Shown here piece after piece: positions 9,701 through 16,720 of a stretch of 63,917 nucleotides of DNA (the stretch's first letter is position 1; the number at the start of each line of letters is the position of its first letter). Where the stretch lies: positions 1 through 63,917 of the forward strand of contig NZ_JGZU01000006.1 of NCBI RefSeq assembly GCF_000741765.1. Direction: 5' to 3'. This DNA comes from Bifidobacterium tsurumiense (GTDB taxonomy: Bacteria > Actinomycetota > Actinomycetes > Actinomycetales > Bifidobacteriaceae). The notes under the pieces are model-generated. The model saw only the letters and a program-made list of their open reading frames with translations, did not search any database and had not been told where the DNA came from. A program made the position numbers and the translations under genes.

Positions 9701-9872
9701 TATCACCTCCGTCCGCCGACGCATCGGTCACCGTGCGTTGACTACGTGTCCCTACGAATGCATCCAAAGACGTTCGATAGGTCTCCATAATCGCTCCAGC
9801 CATTATGGCAATGGCGAGAAGGAAAGCCCCGACTGCGGTTATGCCGCGCCATAGGCTCACATGCTTGGTCAT
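6732..9872 (-). CDS. Membrane-anchored beta-glucosidase-like GH3 enzyme with permuted domain order
   Basis: About 1046 residues. The start is set at the ATG at 9872 because AAGGAGG lies five bases upstream; the frame stays open to 10028 but without a ribosome binding site. An N-terminal membrane segment (about residues 10-30) is followed by the GH3 C-terminal alpha/beta sandwich (SVLLKNEDNALPIS, about 95), an FN3-like domain (about 420-530), and only then the catalytic TIM-barrel domain (about 640-960). That barrel has NLHRHAYNSRGVEYYSEDP, VNVKHIAFNDQE and the nucleophile Asp923 in AVTDF. A second membrane helix and a basic tail end the protein (about 1010-1046). The permuted order is known in a subgroup of GH3. 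Both termini would face the cytoplasm with the enzyme held outside. The substrate is probably a beta-glucoside or beta-xyloside. Confidence 0.88.
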   Translation of the reverse strand: MTKHVSLWRGITAVGAFLLAIAIMAGAIMETYRTSLDAFVGTRSQRTVTDASADGGDSWTYQSEFKTAQDAYEGFKNMAIEESQETSVLLKNEDNALPISKSAKITMFGVRSYAPVYGSSGGSVTDGNSTVQITQVFQDSGFTLNPETLKAYESYFSDKEWTTPKFGGGILPEYADITAYDDPKELSLDELKSLNPEFASQYANYDDAAIVVVGRPAGENGDGYYPGVQGLADGVHTVTGNILSLSDEEMALVNEAKANFNKVIVLVNSTNPMEIANLQDDPDIDAIMWIGYPGAYGFYGVADVLNGTVSPSAHLGDVMAKNSALAPAMRNYGNIAWSNASDFAEDAAVNSYLIESEGIYTGYRYYETRYADIIMGNGGEQAAAGTYTNADGTVSDSDGTWNYANEVVYPFGYGLSYTTFQQNIDSVSVQGDKKSATVVVTTTNTGEVAGKSVVQLYASVPYTDYDKANGVEKSAVQLMDFEKTDMLDPGASQTITMTVDLANLASYDSAGAKTYIVDPGDYYFAIGTDAHDALNNVLAAQGYGVNDGMTQEGNSANTYKWTWDGDVDADTFSVSDNGTAITNQLSDGDYAMDYNAFEPDTVTYLTRSDWNGTFPKTYEGLQAEGRVATLLNNDFIALNTDDDVSDISVGDESSNLTLNDMKGADFNDERWSELVSKVSVSEFMHFAETAFHAIGAIDSVGLQEMTTDDGPGGSDSHYLNEGQYQGTPYADADQYADKSARVAPSPVNLAYSWNKNLAYRNGEVILGESSLVFNLPIIIGPGMNLHRHAYNSRGVEYYSEDPILSGYIGSAVVQGAQSKGTLVNVKHIAFNDQEINRSGIAVFMNEQKARELELRNLQQAMEAKGRSATFSDEDAGDKVYQQGALGVMTSYNRIGAVASSANAAVMTNILRDEWGFTGYAVTDFTSVSPHAAPKESILAGTSAFCGFGNQGVSYWTADALGSDRNVLSAIQRNLHYSLWAIANSNALNGVNSSTHTESVMTWWRAAYMGAIAVAGVLTVAGVLGYVLVSVRKARSVKTDSPAPTAC

Positions 9873-10223
9873 CTCATCCTCCTTGACACACTTCATGAGC
9901 AACTCGACAGCGAGTGCTTCATTACCAGTGTGGGAAATAGAATCGGTTTCGCCAAGATGAGGTTCCTGAATGGTCATTTTCACGCTGTGAACGACATTGG
10001 ATAGGGGTTTCTGAAATGATTGCCGCACTCAGCACAGTGCTTCTTTGCCTGTACCTCATAAGAAATGCCGCATGCCGATCGACCTTCGTTATCCCGCCAA
10101 TGCCATGGCTCCATTGCGCTCTGACCGGAGTGAAACAACAGCCGAAAGTGGATATTCAATCAACAAGACGGCTGCCGACTGCGGATTGCATGACTGAAAC
10201 CTTGCGTCGTATGATCGCTGTTC
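9873..10223. other. Upstream region of the GH3 gene
   Basis: About 350 bases between the histidine kinase stop and the GH3 start. It contains the GH3 ribosome binding site (9878-9884). I see no clear operator palindrome, small peptide gene or tRNA in it. Confidence 0.4.
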
Positions 10224-11546
10224 CTATCTTGCCTGCGACTGCTGTTGGGGCACAGGAATGATGACCGTCAATTTGAACACGTTATGTTCCGTTGCCACAG
10301 AAATATATCCGCCATACTGATCAGCGATAAGTTTAATGGAACGCATTCCAAACCCATGATTAATAACATCCTCTTTGGTCGTGGCTGGCAACCCATCAAG
10401 CATTTTCAATTCACCGGCATAGGGATTCACTACGCGGATAATCGCCATGCCTTTGCTCTCCTGTATGCGAACCGTCAGATACCGCAAACTGTTCTGAGGC
10501 ATCCGGCCAATGGCTTCTAAGGCGTTGTCCAATGCGTTGCCAAGCAAAGAATAGATGTCCGCAGGAGACATGAACCCAAGTAACGAACCATCTACCATGC
10601 GGTCAAATTGAATTCCCCGCTGCTCGCATAACAGTGCTTTTTGCGCCAACAACACATCTATTGTTTCGTTTCCGGTTCTCACGCTGGAGTCATATATCTC
10701 AACCAAATCCGTAAGTTCTGCTCGTTGTTCATCAGAAATCGCCGCACCTAACGACGAGATTTGCTTCTTGAGATCATGCGTTTTCACATTGATGACATCA
10801 ATCGTCTCTTTTGAGCTTTCCAACTGCTGTTTCTGTTGACGCAATAGTTGCTGGAGTATGGCACTGTCTGCCATAGCCTGCTGCTTACCCACCAATTCAA
10901 TGCCCAGTGCAAGCATAAACACACAAGTCACAAAATCGAACAGGCTGAAAACCGTGTATGCCTGGTAATCATGCATCGGCGTTACCGACAGGTTGAACAT
11001 ATTCGTGAACACACTCACACAGAGCATCATTCCCACCAACATGGCGAAAATCGAATGCCCTTTCAACATCACGGCCTGCTTCACCAATGGCCTTGCAAAA
11101 ATCACGTATCCGACAATGTACAGCGGAATTTGCAGGACCGCATACATCACATCGACATCATGCACAGCAACCCAACCTGACACAGACAACCATACGGAAC
11201 TAATGCGTGCCCCACGATACACAAGATGCTGCAACGCCCCGCTCATGACAACATAGAACAACGCCTGTCGCAGATTGATATTCCAACACCACAGCATCCA
11301 AGCCACAACCAGGGCATACACCAAGATATTTTGAGCCGTTATCGCCCATAGCGACTGCAACCCCCACTGCGACCATGCATACGTCACCACCAGCATGTCT
11401 GAAAAGCAAAGGGCACTCTTCAGTACCCACGCCTTGCGTCTGGGCAGCCACCACATAAACATCAATGCTGCTATACCAAGCTCAACAACCATTCCTGTGC
11501 TATCGAAGAACAGCACCAGCATTCCTAATCCTTGGTCGATGCCCAC
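10224..11546 (-). CDS. Sensor histidine kinase, AgrC/GHKL type
   Basis: A 440-residue kinase. The first ~215 residues hold six or seven hydrophobic membrane segments. A coiled linker follows (about 220-250), then the phosphoacceptor segment NVKTHDLKKQI with His257, and a GHKL ATPase domain with the N box LGNALDNALEAI and the G box GFGMRSIKLIADQYGG. This is the layout of AgrC and related peptide-sensing kinases. It starts at a GTG 30 bases after the response-regulator gene on the same strand, so the pair forms one operon with the regulator first. No AgrB protease or small signal-peptide gene is visible beside it. The ligand is therefore unknown; it might sense an exogenous peptide or an envelope cue. 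Confidence 0.88.
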   Translation of the reverse strand: MGIDQGLGMLVLFFDSTGMVVELGIAALMFMWWLPRRKAWVLKSALCFSDMLVVTYAWSQWGLQSLWAITAQNILVYALVVAWMLWCWNINLRQALFYVVMSGALQHLVYRGARISSVWLSVSGWVAVHDVDVMYAVLQIPLYIVGYVIFARPLVKQAVMLKGHSIFAMLVGMMLCVSVFTNMFNLSVTPMHDYQAYTVFSLFDFVTCVFMLALGIELVGKQQAMADSAILQQLLRQQKQQLESSKETIDVINVKTHDLKKQISSLGAAISDEQRAELTDLVEIYDSSVRTGNETIDVLLAQKALLCEQRGIQFDRMVDGSLLGFMSPADIYSLLGNALDNALEAIGRMPQNSLRYLTVRIQESKGMAIIRVVNPYAGELKMLDGLPATTKEDVINHGFGMRSIKLIADQYGGYISVATEHNVFKLTVIIPVPQQQSQAR

Positions 11547-11576
11547 TCGTACCTGCCTTATGCCTTCTTGCCGCGA

Positions 11577-12296
11577 TTACAGAACCAGTCCTTCGCCCAG
11601 CACTGTAGCCAAATCTCTCATAAACGTCTTCTTATAGGTGCGCCCGATATTGAGCAGAACTCCACCAGACATCACGAGCTGGGAGCCCCGAACAGCCTGG
11701 ATATGCCGGACGTTGACCACAAAAGCCTTGCTGCATCTCAGGAATCCGCGTTCGGCGAGTTTCTCCTGCACTTCTTGCAATGCTCCGGAACCGGTGATAA
11801 CCCCTTTGCTGGTGTGATACATCAGGCTGTGCCCACGGACTTCAATATAAGCGATATCGCGCAACAACACCCTTTGGGCACCGCCTCGCTGCATCAGCAA
11901 TACGGCCGATGACCGCTCAGTGCGGATGGCGATGGCCCTGCTGAGTTTTCTGCTGAAATCAGGATATGACAATGGTTTAATCACATAATCCATGGCGTCA
12001 ACCTCATAGCCCTTGGTGGCAAATTGCGCCATATTAGTCACGAAAATCAACGTGACCTGAGCATCCATAGCCCGAAGGCGACGCGCAGCATCCATGCCGT
12101 TCATATTGGGCATTTCAATATCCATGAACACGATATCCCAAGTTGCACGGTATTCTTCCAGGAATCGAGTCGGCTCATGGAAAGTGGCGACACTACATTC
12201 CGCGCCATTGCCTTCCTCCTGCATATAGCGCTGTATATATGCTCGAAGGCGTGCGGCATCCTGTTCGTCATCCTCGACAATAGCGATGCTAAACAT
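11577..12296 (-). CDS. LytTR-family response regulator (AgrA/ComE type)
   Basis: A 239-residue protein: receiver domain (about 1-120) with acidic pair EDD near residue 8, phosphoacceptor Asp59 in FMDIEMPNMNG and the conserved Lys of the YVIKPL segment, then a LytTR DNA-binding domain (about 140-239) beginning at RVLLRDIAYIEVRGHS. LytTR regulators bind paired direct repeats and commonly control bacteriocin, competence or virulence genes. It forms an operon with the downstream AgrC-like kinase. Its targets are not evident; the GH3 block lies directly downstream but I could not identify LytTR sites there. Confidence 0.9.
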   Translation of the reverse strand: MFSIAIVEDDEQDAARLRAYIQRYMQEEGNGAECSVATFHEPTRFLEEYRATWDIVFMDIEMPNMNGMDAARRLRAMDAQVTLIFVTNMAQFATKGYEVDAMDYVIKPLSYPDFSRKLSRAIAIRTERSSAVLLMQRGGAQRVLLRDIAYIEVRGHSLMYHTSKGVITGSGALQEVQEKLAERGFLRCSKAFVVNVRHIQAVRGSQLVMSGGVLLNIGRTYKKTFMRDLATVLGEGLVL

Positions 12297-12436
12297 TACA
12301 TCTGCTCCTCACCATTGGTCAGCGCTCGTATCCGACACGATAGCGTGTGAGTGCGGACAGTGTCCAATATTTGCCAGCAACATACAAAGCGCCGACATGG
12401 GTTTCACAACTCATGCCGGCGTCTGGCGCAATGCAT

Positions 12437-12471
12437 AATGCCGACTCCATAAGTCGTCAGGAGCCGGCATT
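12437..12471 (-). terminator. Hairpin downstream of mscL
   Basis: Arms aatgccgactcc (12437-12448) and ggagccggcatt (12460-12471) pair with one mismatch, 30 bases past the mscL stop. Confidence 0.65.
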
Positions 12472-12500
12472 GCAGCGATTACATCATCTTATGGCGATTA

Positions 12501-12941
12501 TTACTTGGTTTCTGCCTTGTTTGCAGCCAAGGAGTCGCGAATCTCCTGCAAGAGCAGAACGGTGCGATCTTCGGCGCTGAGTTCCGGCTCTTCGTCAACC
12601 TTCTCGGCTTCTTCTTCAGCCTTGGTCTTGGCCATCAGGGCTTCGGTCATATCACGGAACTTGTTAATCGGAACCAGCACGCAGAAGTACACGGCGGCAG
12701 CAATGATGATGAAGTTCAGCAGAGCGCCGAGAATTGCACCGATGGAAATGGTGGCACCGTTGAAAGTGAATGCGAGCACGCCGGACAGGTCTGGCTCGCC
12801 GAAAATCATGGCAATCAGCGGGTTGATGAGGTTCTCCACAATGGAATTGACCACAGCGGTGACAGCAGAGCCCATAACCACGCCAACGGCCATGTCAATC
12901 ATATTGCCGCGGGCTATGAATTTCTTGAATCCGTCTATCAT
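12501..12941 (-). CDS. mscL: Large-conductance mechanosensitive channel
   Basis: A 146-residue MscL. The N-terminal helix MIDGFKKFIARGNMIDMAVGVVMGSAVTAVV runs into TM1 with the glycine-rich pore lining. TM2 is around residues 70-95 (GALLNFIIIAAAVYFCVLV), and the C-terminal cytoplasmic helix is acidic and slightly longer than in E. coli (AEEEAEKVDEEPELSAEDRTVLLLQEIRDSLA). It acts as a homopentamer that opens under membrane tension to release osmolytes during hypo-osmotic shock. The start is the ATG at 12941 with AAGGAG upstream; a longer frame to 13010 lacks a site. It stands alone with its own terminator. Confidence 0.95.
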   Translation of the reverse strand: MIDGFKKFIARGNMIDMAVGVVMGSAVTAVVNSIVENLINPLIAMIFGEPDLSGVLAFTFNGATISIGAILGALLNFIIIAAAVYFCVLVPINKFRDMTEALMAKTKAEEEAEKVDEEPELSAEDRTVLLLQEIRDSLAANKAETK

Positions 12942-13278
12942 CTGTTCTCCTTGAATATTGATATTCGAAATTGATATTGAAAGTCTTACCAACCGTGCGC
13001 ATGAACACAACGCACCAGTTCAAGGATATCCCATTTCGGCAGTAAAACACTGGAATTGCCGCCTTTTGACCATGTGAGATTTAGCACACGAGGCAACAAC
13101 ATTACCGAAATGAAGAGGCAGTAATTATTGCTGAACCAGAGTTAACGAGCGGGAAAAACCGACGAGCAGCCTTTGCATCCATGCCGACGCCAGCTCAAAC
13201 TATTGCACCGCACAAAACAATGCCGCCCGCATCAATTTGACACGAGCGGCATCTTGGAAGGAAAACAACCAGCTCGAA
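12942..13278. other. Gap between hxlB and mscL
   Basis: About 337 bases. It holds the hxlB terminator hairpin at 13220-13252 and presumably the mscL promoter. No gene is visible. Confidence 0.4.
13220..13252 (-). terminator. Hairpin downstream of hxlB
   Basis: Arms atgccgcccg (13220-13229) and cgagcggcat (13243-13252) pair with one mismatch shortly after the hxlB stop on the leftward strand. On that strand the stem is followed by TTGTTTTGTG, a T-rich stretch. Confidence 0.7.
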
Positions 13279-13833
13279 TTATTCGACGTTGGCGTGGTTG
13301 GCGTTGGCCTGTGCATCGGACACCTTGTCTCGACGCGAAATCTTCAGGCACAAAGCATCAAGGGCAATATGCACAGACTGGTCGAACAGCGAGCTCAGCA
13401 ACTGAATGGAGCCACCGGCCTCACCCTTCACACGGCCCGGCACCACGATTATCGCATCCGCAGCCTGTGCGAGCGCAGACTCCGGTTTGGAGGTCACGGC
13501 AATCACCTTGACCCCGAGCTTCTTTGCCGCCTCGGCATCCTCGACTGTGCGACGGGTGCTTCCGGAACCGGAGATGGCCAGTAGCACATCGCCTTCGTGC
13601 ATGGATGGGCAAATGGTTTCGCCCATCATGTAGCTCGTGTAGCCAATATGCATCATGCGCATGGCGAAGCTGCGTGCCTGGAATCCAGAACGTCCCTCAC
13701 CTGCTGCATATACTCGCGTATTCTTGGTGATCAATGGCAGGGCGTGATCGATATCGCCCTCATCCATTTTGGCGATAACACCTTGTATTTCCTCAACGAT
13801 GGTGCCGAGCACCGGTTCATTGTATTCACTCAT
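13279..13833 (-). CDS. hxlB: 6-phospho-3-hexuloisomerase
   Basis: A 184-residue SIS-domain protein. It interconverts D-arabino-3-hexulose 6-phosphate and fructose 6-phosphate in the ribulose monophosphate (RuMP) pathway. Diagnostic segments are YAAGEGRSGFQARSFAMRMMHIG (about 41-62), the phosphosugar loop LLAISGSGSTRRT (about 84-96), VIAVTSKPES, and a C-terminus ending HANVE, very close to the HANLE end of Bacillus HxlB. The length matches the family. It lies 208 bases downstream of hxlA on the same strand, but a hairpin in that gap may separate or down-tune it. PHI is usually encoded with HPS, as here, which supports both calls. Confidence 0.88.
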   Translation of the reverse strand: MSEYNEPVLGTIVEEIQGVIAKMDEGDIDHALPLITKNTRVYAAGEGRSGFQARSFAMRMMHIGYTSYMMGETICPSMHEGDVLLAISGSGSTRRTVEDAEAAKKLGVKVIAVTSKPESALAQAADAIIVVPGRVKGEAGGSIQLLSSLFDQSVHIALDALCLKISRRDKVSDAQANANHANVE

Positions 13834-13980
13834 ATTTTGTCCTTTCCTTGAAATTCAAAAGTTCATAAAACTCAACGGTTCACGGTCGCCTGTGCATAAC
13901 GCATTGAACCGAGCCAAACTCTCCTAAGACGAAATCACCCCAATATGGCGATTGACGAAAACATCCAAACAATCGTCTGC

Positions 13981-14021
13981 GTTGTGGCGAATCCGAAATC
14001 AAGCATCAGATTCACCACAAC
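13981..14021 (-). terminator. Hairpin between hxlA and hxlB
   Basis: Arms gttgtggcgaatc (13981-13993) and gattcaccacaac (14009-14021) pair over 13 bases with one G-U, 20 bases past the hxlA stop. It may be an intra-operon attenuator or a processing site that lowers hxlB expression. Confidence 0.6.
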
Positions 14022-14041
14022 ACCACATCAGGCCCTCCAGA

Positions 14042-14671
14042 TCATGCAAATGCCTGCTTGCTGGCCTTGCATGCAGCAGCAATATCATCCGCCTTGGTGA
14101 TTGCCGAACCCATTATGGCAATCTCCACGCCTTGCTCAGCCAGACCCCTCAACTGCTCCCGCTTGATGCCGCCTGCAATCGCGATGTGCTTGATCTGAGG
14201 GAAACGCTGTTGAAATGCGGCCACCTGATCCACCGGATCCACCGTTGCACCGGAATCCACTGAGGTGTGCAGGCAATACACGGCATCTTCAAAATCTGCG
14301 ATATTGGCGATACGCTCCTCATCGCATTCCAACAGGTCGATCATCATAACACCGTTTTGGTTTTGCGCTGAGTCATAGCAAGCCTGCAAGGTGCCCATTG
14401 AAGACGATCCCATTACCGTGAGGTAATCGAAACCGCAATCATAACCAAGGTCGAATTCGTATTTTCCTTCGTCGCAGGTTTTGATATCTCCCAAAATAGC
14501 CGTGTTTTCCTGCGCCTTTACTCGCTCAGTAAGACCTGTCAGCGCTTTCATACCGAATTCCTTGACCAGCGAAGTGCCGATTTCGATAACATCAGCATCT
14601 GCTCCAACAGCATCAATTATGGCTTCTGCACGAGGGATGTCGACTCGGTCGATGGCAACCTGCAACTTCAC
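14042..14671 (-). CDS. hxlA: 3-hexulose-6-phosphate synthase (OMP-decarboxylase superfamily)
   Basis: A 209-residue TIM barrel. HPS condenses formaldehyde with ribulose 5-phosphate to D-arabino-3-hexulose 6-phosphate, reversibly. The active-site set shared with keto-gulonate-6-phosphate decarboxylase (KGPDC) is intact: Asp8 (QVAID), Glu30 (IEIGT) and Asp62-x-Lys64-x-x-Asp67 (DIKTCD). The distinguishing loop reads LHTSVD (His135, Thr136), as in HPS, rather than the HRSRD of KGPDC/UlaD. A phosphate-binding AGGI and a MGSAIT motif close the barrel. Its start overlaps the kinase stop by four bases (ATGA), so the two are translationally coupled. Together with hxlB this is a complete RuMP formaldehyde-fixing pair, unexpected in a bifidobacterium-like fermenter; a sugar-acid decarboxylase role remains an alternative. 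Confidence 0.85.
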   Translation of the reverse strand: MKLQVAIDRVDIPRAEAIIDAVGADADVIEIGTSLVKEFGMKALTGLTERVKAQENTAILGDIKTCDEGKYEFDLGYDCGFDYLTVMGSSSMGTLQACYDSAQNQNGVMMIDLLECDEERIANIADFEDAVYCLHTSVDSGATVDPVDQVAAFQQRFPQIKHIAIAGGIKREQLRGLAEQGVEIAIMGSAITKADDIAAACKASKQAFA

Positions 14672-15639
14672 AGCGAAACCTCCTGACGAGGAGTGCTGGC
14701 AATGAAGTCCGCCAATTCCTGCGTGGTTGGTAGTCCCTCGGAATCGGAAACGCTCGTGACCTGAATAGCTCCGACGGCATTGGCCCTCTCGAGCAGACGC
14801 TCGTCATCCAGACCCTCAAGCAAACCGGTGATCACACCGGCAGCGAAGCCATCACCTGCGCCAACGGTATCCACTACTTCCACCACGAAGCTGGGCACCA
14901 CGGTTTCCAAACGGTTGCCGTCAGCATCGCGTTCGAAGAGCACCGACCCTTCGGCACCGAGTTTGATAATGACCTTGGAAACTCCCATATCCATGTAGTA
15001 ATCGGCAATGGCACGAGGATCTTCCAGTCCGGAGAACAGACGGCCTTCGCTCAATCCAGGCATGAATACATCCGCCTTGGCAGCGAGCTTATTGGTGGCT
15101 TCAATCATGCTTTGCTCGCTATCCCACAGCGTTGGGCGAGGATTGGGATCAAAGGTGACCAGCGCTCCATGCTGCTTGGCTGTGTCAATCAGACGTTCGA
15201 CAGTCTCATAGGTCTTATCGGTGAGCGCCGAGAAGATTCCGGTGACGTGCAGCACTTTCAATCCATCAAAAGACAAGTCATCCACGATGTCAGGCGTGGT
15301 TTGCGAAGCCGCTGAACCGGCGCGGAAATAGATGACCTTGGGCTCGCCATCGCTGGAACGAACTTTAAGCTGATATCCGGTTGCGGCACCGTCCATACGG
15401 CGAATACCGGTGGTATCGAAACCGATGCCGTTCATGTAATCCACGATGAGATCGCCTTGCCAATCGTTACCCAATGTGGTGACATAGCTGACCGAATGTC
15501 CCTGACGCTGAACACCAATAGCCACATTGAATTCCGCTCCGGCCATCTGGCGTGGCAATGTACGGGCTTCCATAAAGGTTTCGGGAGAGTCTGCGATGAG
15601 ATTCACCATCGGCTCTCCGATGGTCATGACTTCTGACAT
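14668..15639 (-). CDS. PfkB-family sugar kinase (2-keto-3-deoxygluconate kinase-like)
   Basis: A 323-residue ribokinase-fold enzyme. The N-terminal glycine region GAEFNVAIGVQRQG and the C-terminal signature DTVGAGDGFAAGV, with its catalytic Asp near residue 260, are both present. Overall length and the MTIGEPMVNLIAD start are like KdgK and fructokinase-type members. It is expected to phosphorylate the terminal hydroxyl of a ketose or keto-sugar acid using ATP. It is coupled to hxlA by a 4-base overlap and follows the isomerase gene by 52 bases, so it belongs to the same transcript. The true substrate is unknown; it probably prepares the imported substrate of the adjacent permease for the hxlA/hxlB step. 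Confidence 0.85.
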   Translation of the reverse strand: MSEVMTIGEPMVNLIADSPETFMEARTLPRQMAGAEFNVAIGVQRQGHSVSYVTTLGNDWQGDLIVDYMNGIGFDTTGIRRMDGAATGYQLKVRSSDGEPKVIYFRAGSAASQTTPDIVDDLSFDGLKVLHVTGIFSALTDKTYETVERLIDTAKQHGALVTFDPNPRPTLWDSEQSMIEATNKLAAKADVFMPGLSEGRLFSGLEDPRAIADYYMDMGVSKVIIKLGAEGSVLFERDADGNRLETVVPSFVVEVVDTVGAGDGFAAGVITGLLEGLDDERLLERANAVGAIQVTSVSDSEGLPTTQELADFIASTPRQEVSL

Positions 15640-15691
15640 GATGTGCCTCTTTCTTAAGTATTAATGATTGAATGCGGTTTGCGAATAAGCC

Positions 15692-16438
15692 TCAGTCTTC
15701 AACGACTTCACGCACCGCTGCTACCTGTCCCGCAACGTCTTGTTCTTCTATGGGGAATTCGAGGAATACCGGGATATCTGCGGACAGCTGAGGAAGCATG
15801 GCCTTCCAGTTAATGACTCCATCCTGCAACATCGTGGTGCTGAGCTGGTCGCGCTCCGCTGCACCGTTGACATTCTTGAGGTGGAATACGGTGATCTCGT
15901 TCTTCAACTGCTCGAATGCAGCATCGGCATCCTCACCGCGCCAGAACCAGTTGCCCAAGTCGAAGGTATATCCGATATTGCCGCCGACTTCCTTGATGTG
16001 CTTCAGGGATGCAGTCGTGCACGCCAAGGTTCCGTTTTCAGGGGTCTGGTCATTTTCAATGCTCAGCGTCACGCCATGTGCATCGGCTTCTTTATCGATG
16101 CGAGCGATAACAGCAGCATCCACATCCTTGATGTCTCCTTGGTTGAACTTCACATTCTTGACGCTCATGCGCTGTGCTTCATCCAAGAAACCGACGAATC
16201 CCGGGTTGACGTCACCGTCAATGGTTATGGATTCGGGCACGGAATAGAACAAATCCAATCCGTTGTCCTTGGCCGATTGAGCGATTGCGTCGTATTCAGC
16301 ATCATCGGAGATGAATTCGCGACGAACTTCAGCCAGTGTTATGCCGAGCTTTGCAATGGTTGGAAGGAGAGCGGACTGTGCGGTCCCTTCTTTCAATGCG
16401 CTCATATAGACGAGGGTGTTGATACCGATGGTGGTCAT
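15692..16438 (-). CDS. Sugar phosphate isomerase/epimerase (xylose isomerase-like TIM barrel)
   Basis: A 248-residue AP-endonuclease-2-type barrel. Metal-binding acidic residues appear in the expected places: the Glu of SIENDQ (about residue 127), the Asp of TFDLGNW (about 163), the His of FHLKNVNG (about 187) and a C-terminal Glu in FLEFPIEE. This family includes 3-epimerases (UlaE, IolI, tagatose epimerase) and isomerases of sugars and sugar phosphates, so the reaction cannot be fixed. It is shorter than UlaE (about 285-296 residues). It is the first gene of the isomerase-kinase-hxlA run, and AGGAGA lies seven bases before the ATG. Confidence 0.82.
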   Translation of the reverse strand: MTTIGINTLVYMSALKEGTAQSALLPTIAKLGITLAEVRREFISDDAEYDAIAQSAKDNGLDLFYSVPESITIDGDVNPGFVGFLDEAQRMSVKNVKFNQGDIKDVDAAVIARIDKEADAHGVTLSIENDQTPENGTLACTTASLKHIKEVGGNIGYTFDLGNWFWRGEDADAAFEQLKNEITVFHLKNVNGAAERDQLSTTMLQDGVINWKAMLPQLSADIPVFLEFPIEEQDVAGQVAAVREVVED

Positions 16439-16720
16439 GATGTCTCCTTAGTGATTGTGTTAGTGATTGTGCAGTGGATAGTGATTGAATACCGTTGCGT
16501 TAAGGTATCGAGTGGATGGCCGCACCAGGTATTGGTTTATGGCAATCAGGGCAAGATACTCGGCATCAAACCGCTGAGTTGCCTTTTTATCTAGCCTCTG
16601 TCCATTCCGCTCAGAAATATCGGACGCCGTGAAGTCGATACAAATGGCGCACGAGGAAAGGACGCACTCAAGCACTTGTGCATTGCCCGCACCTTTCGCA
16701 TCGACTTCATGACGCCACGC

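Noticed and set aside
9872..10028. Extended N-terminus of the GH3 protein to 10028
   Set aside because: The AAGGAGG at 9878-9884 and the membrane helix right after the ATG at 9872 make the shorter start much better supported.
14042..14671. Calling hxlA a 3-keto-L-gulonate-6-phosphate decarboxylase (UlaD)
   Set aside because: The loop that carries the catalytic Arg in UlaD (HRSRD) reads LHTSVD here, the HPS form. The alternative is kept only as a hypothesis.
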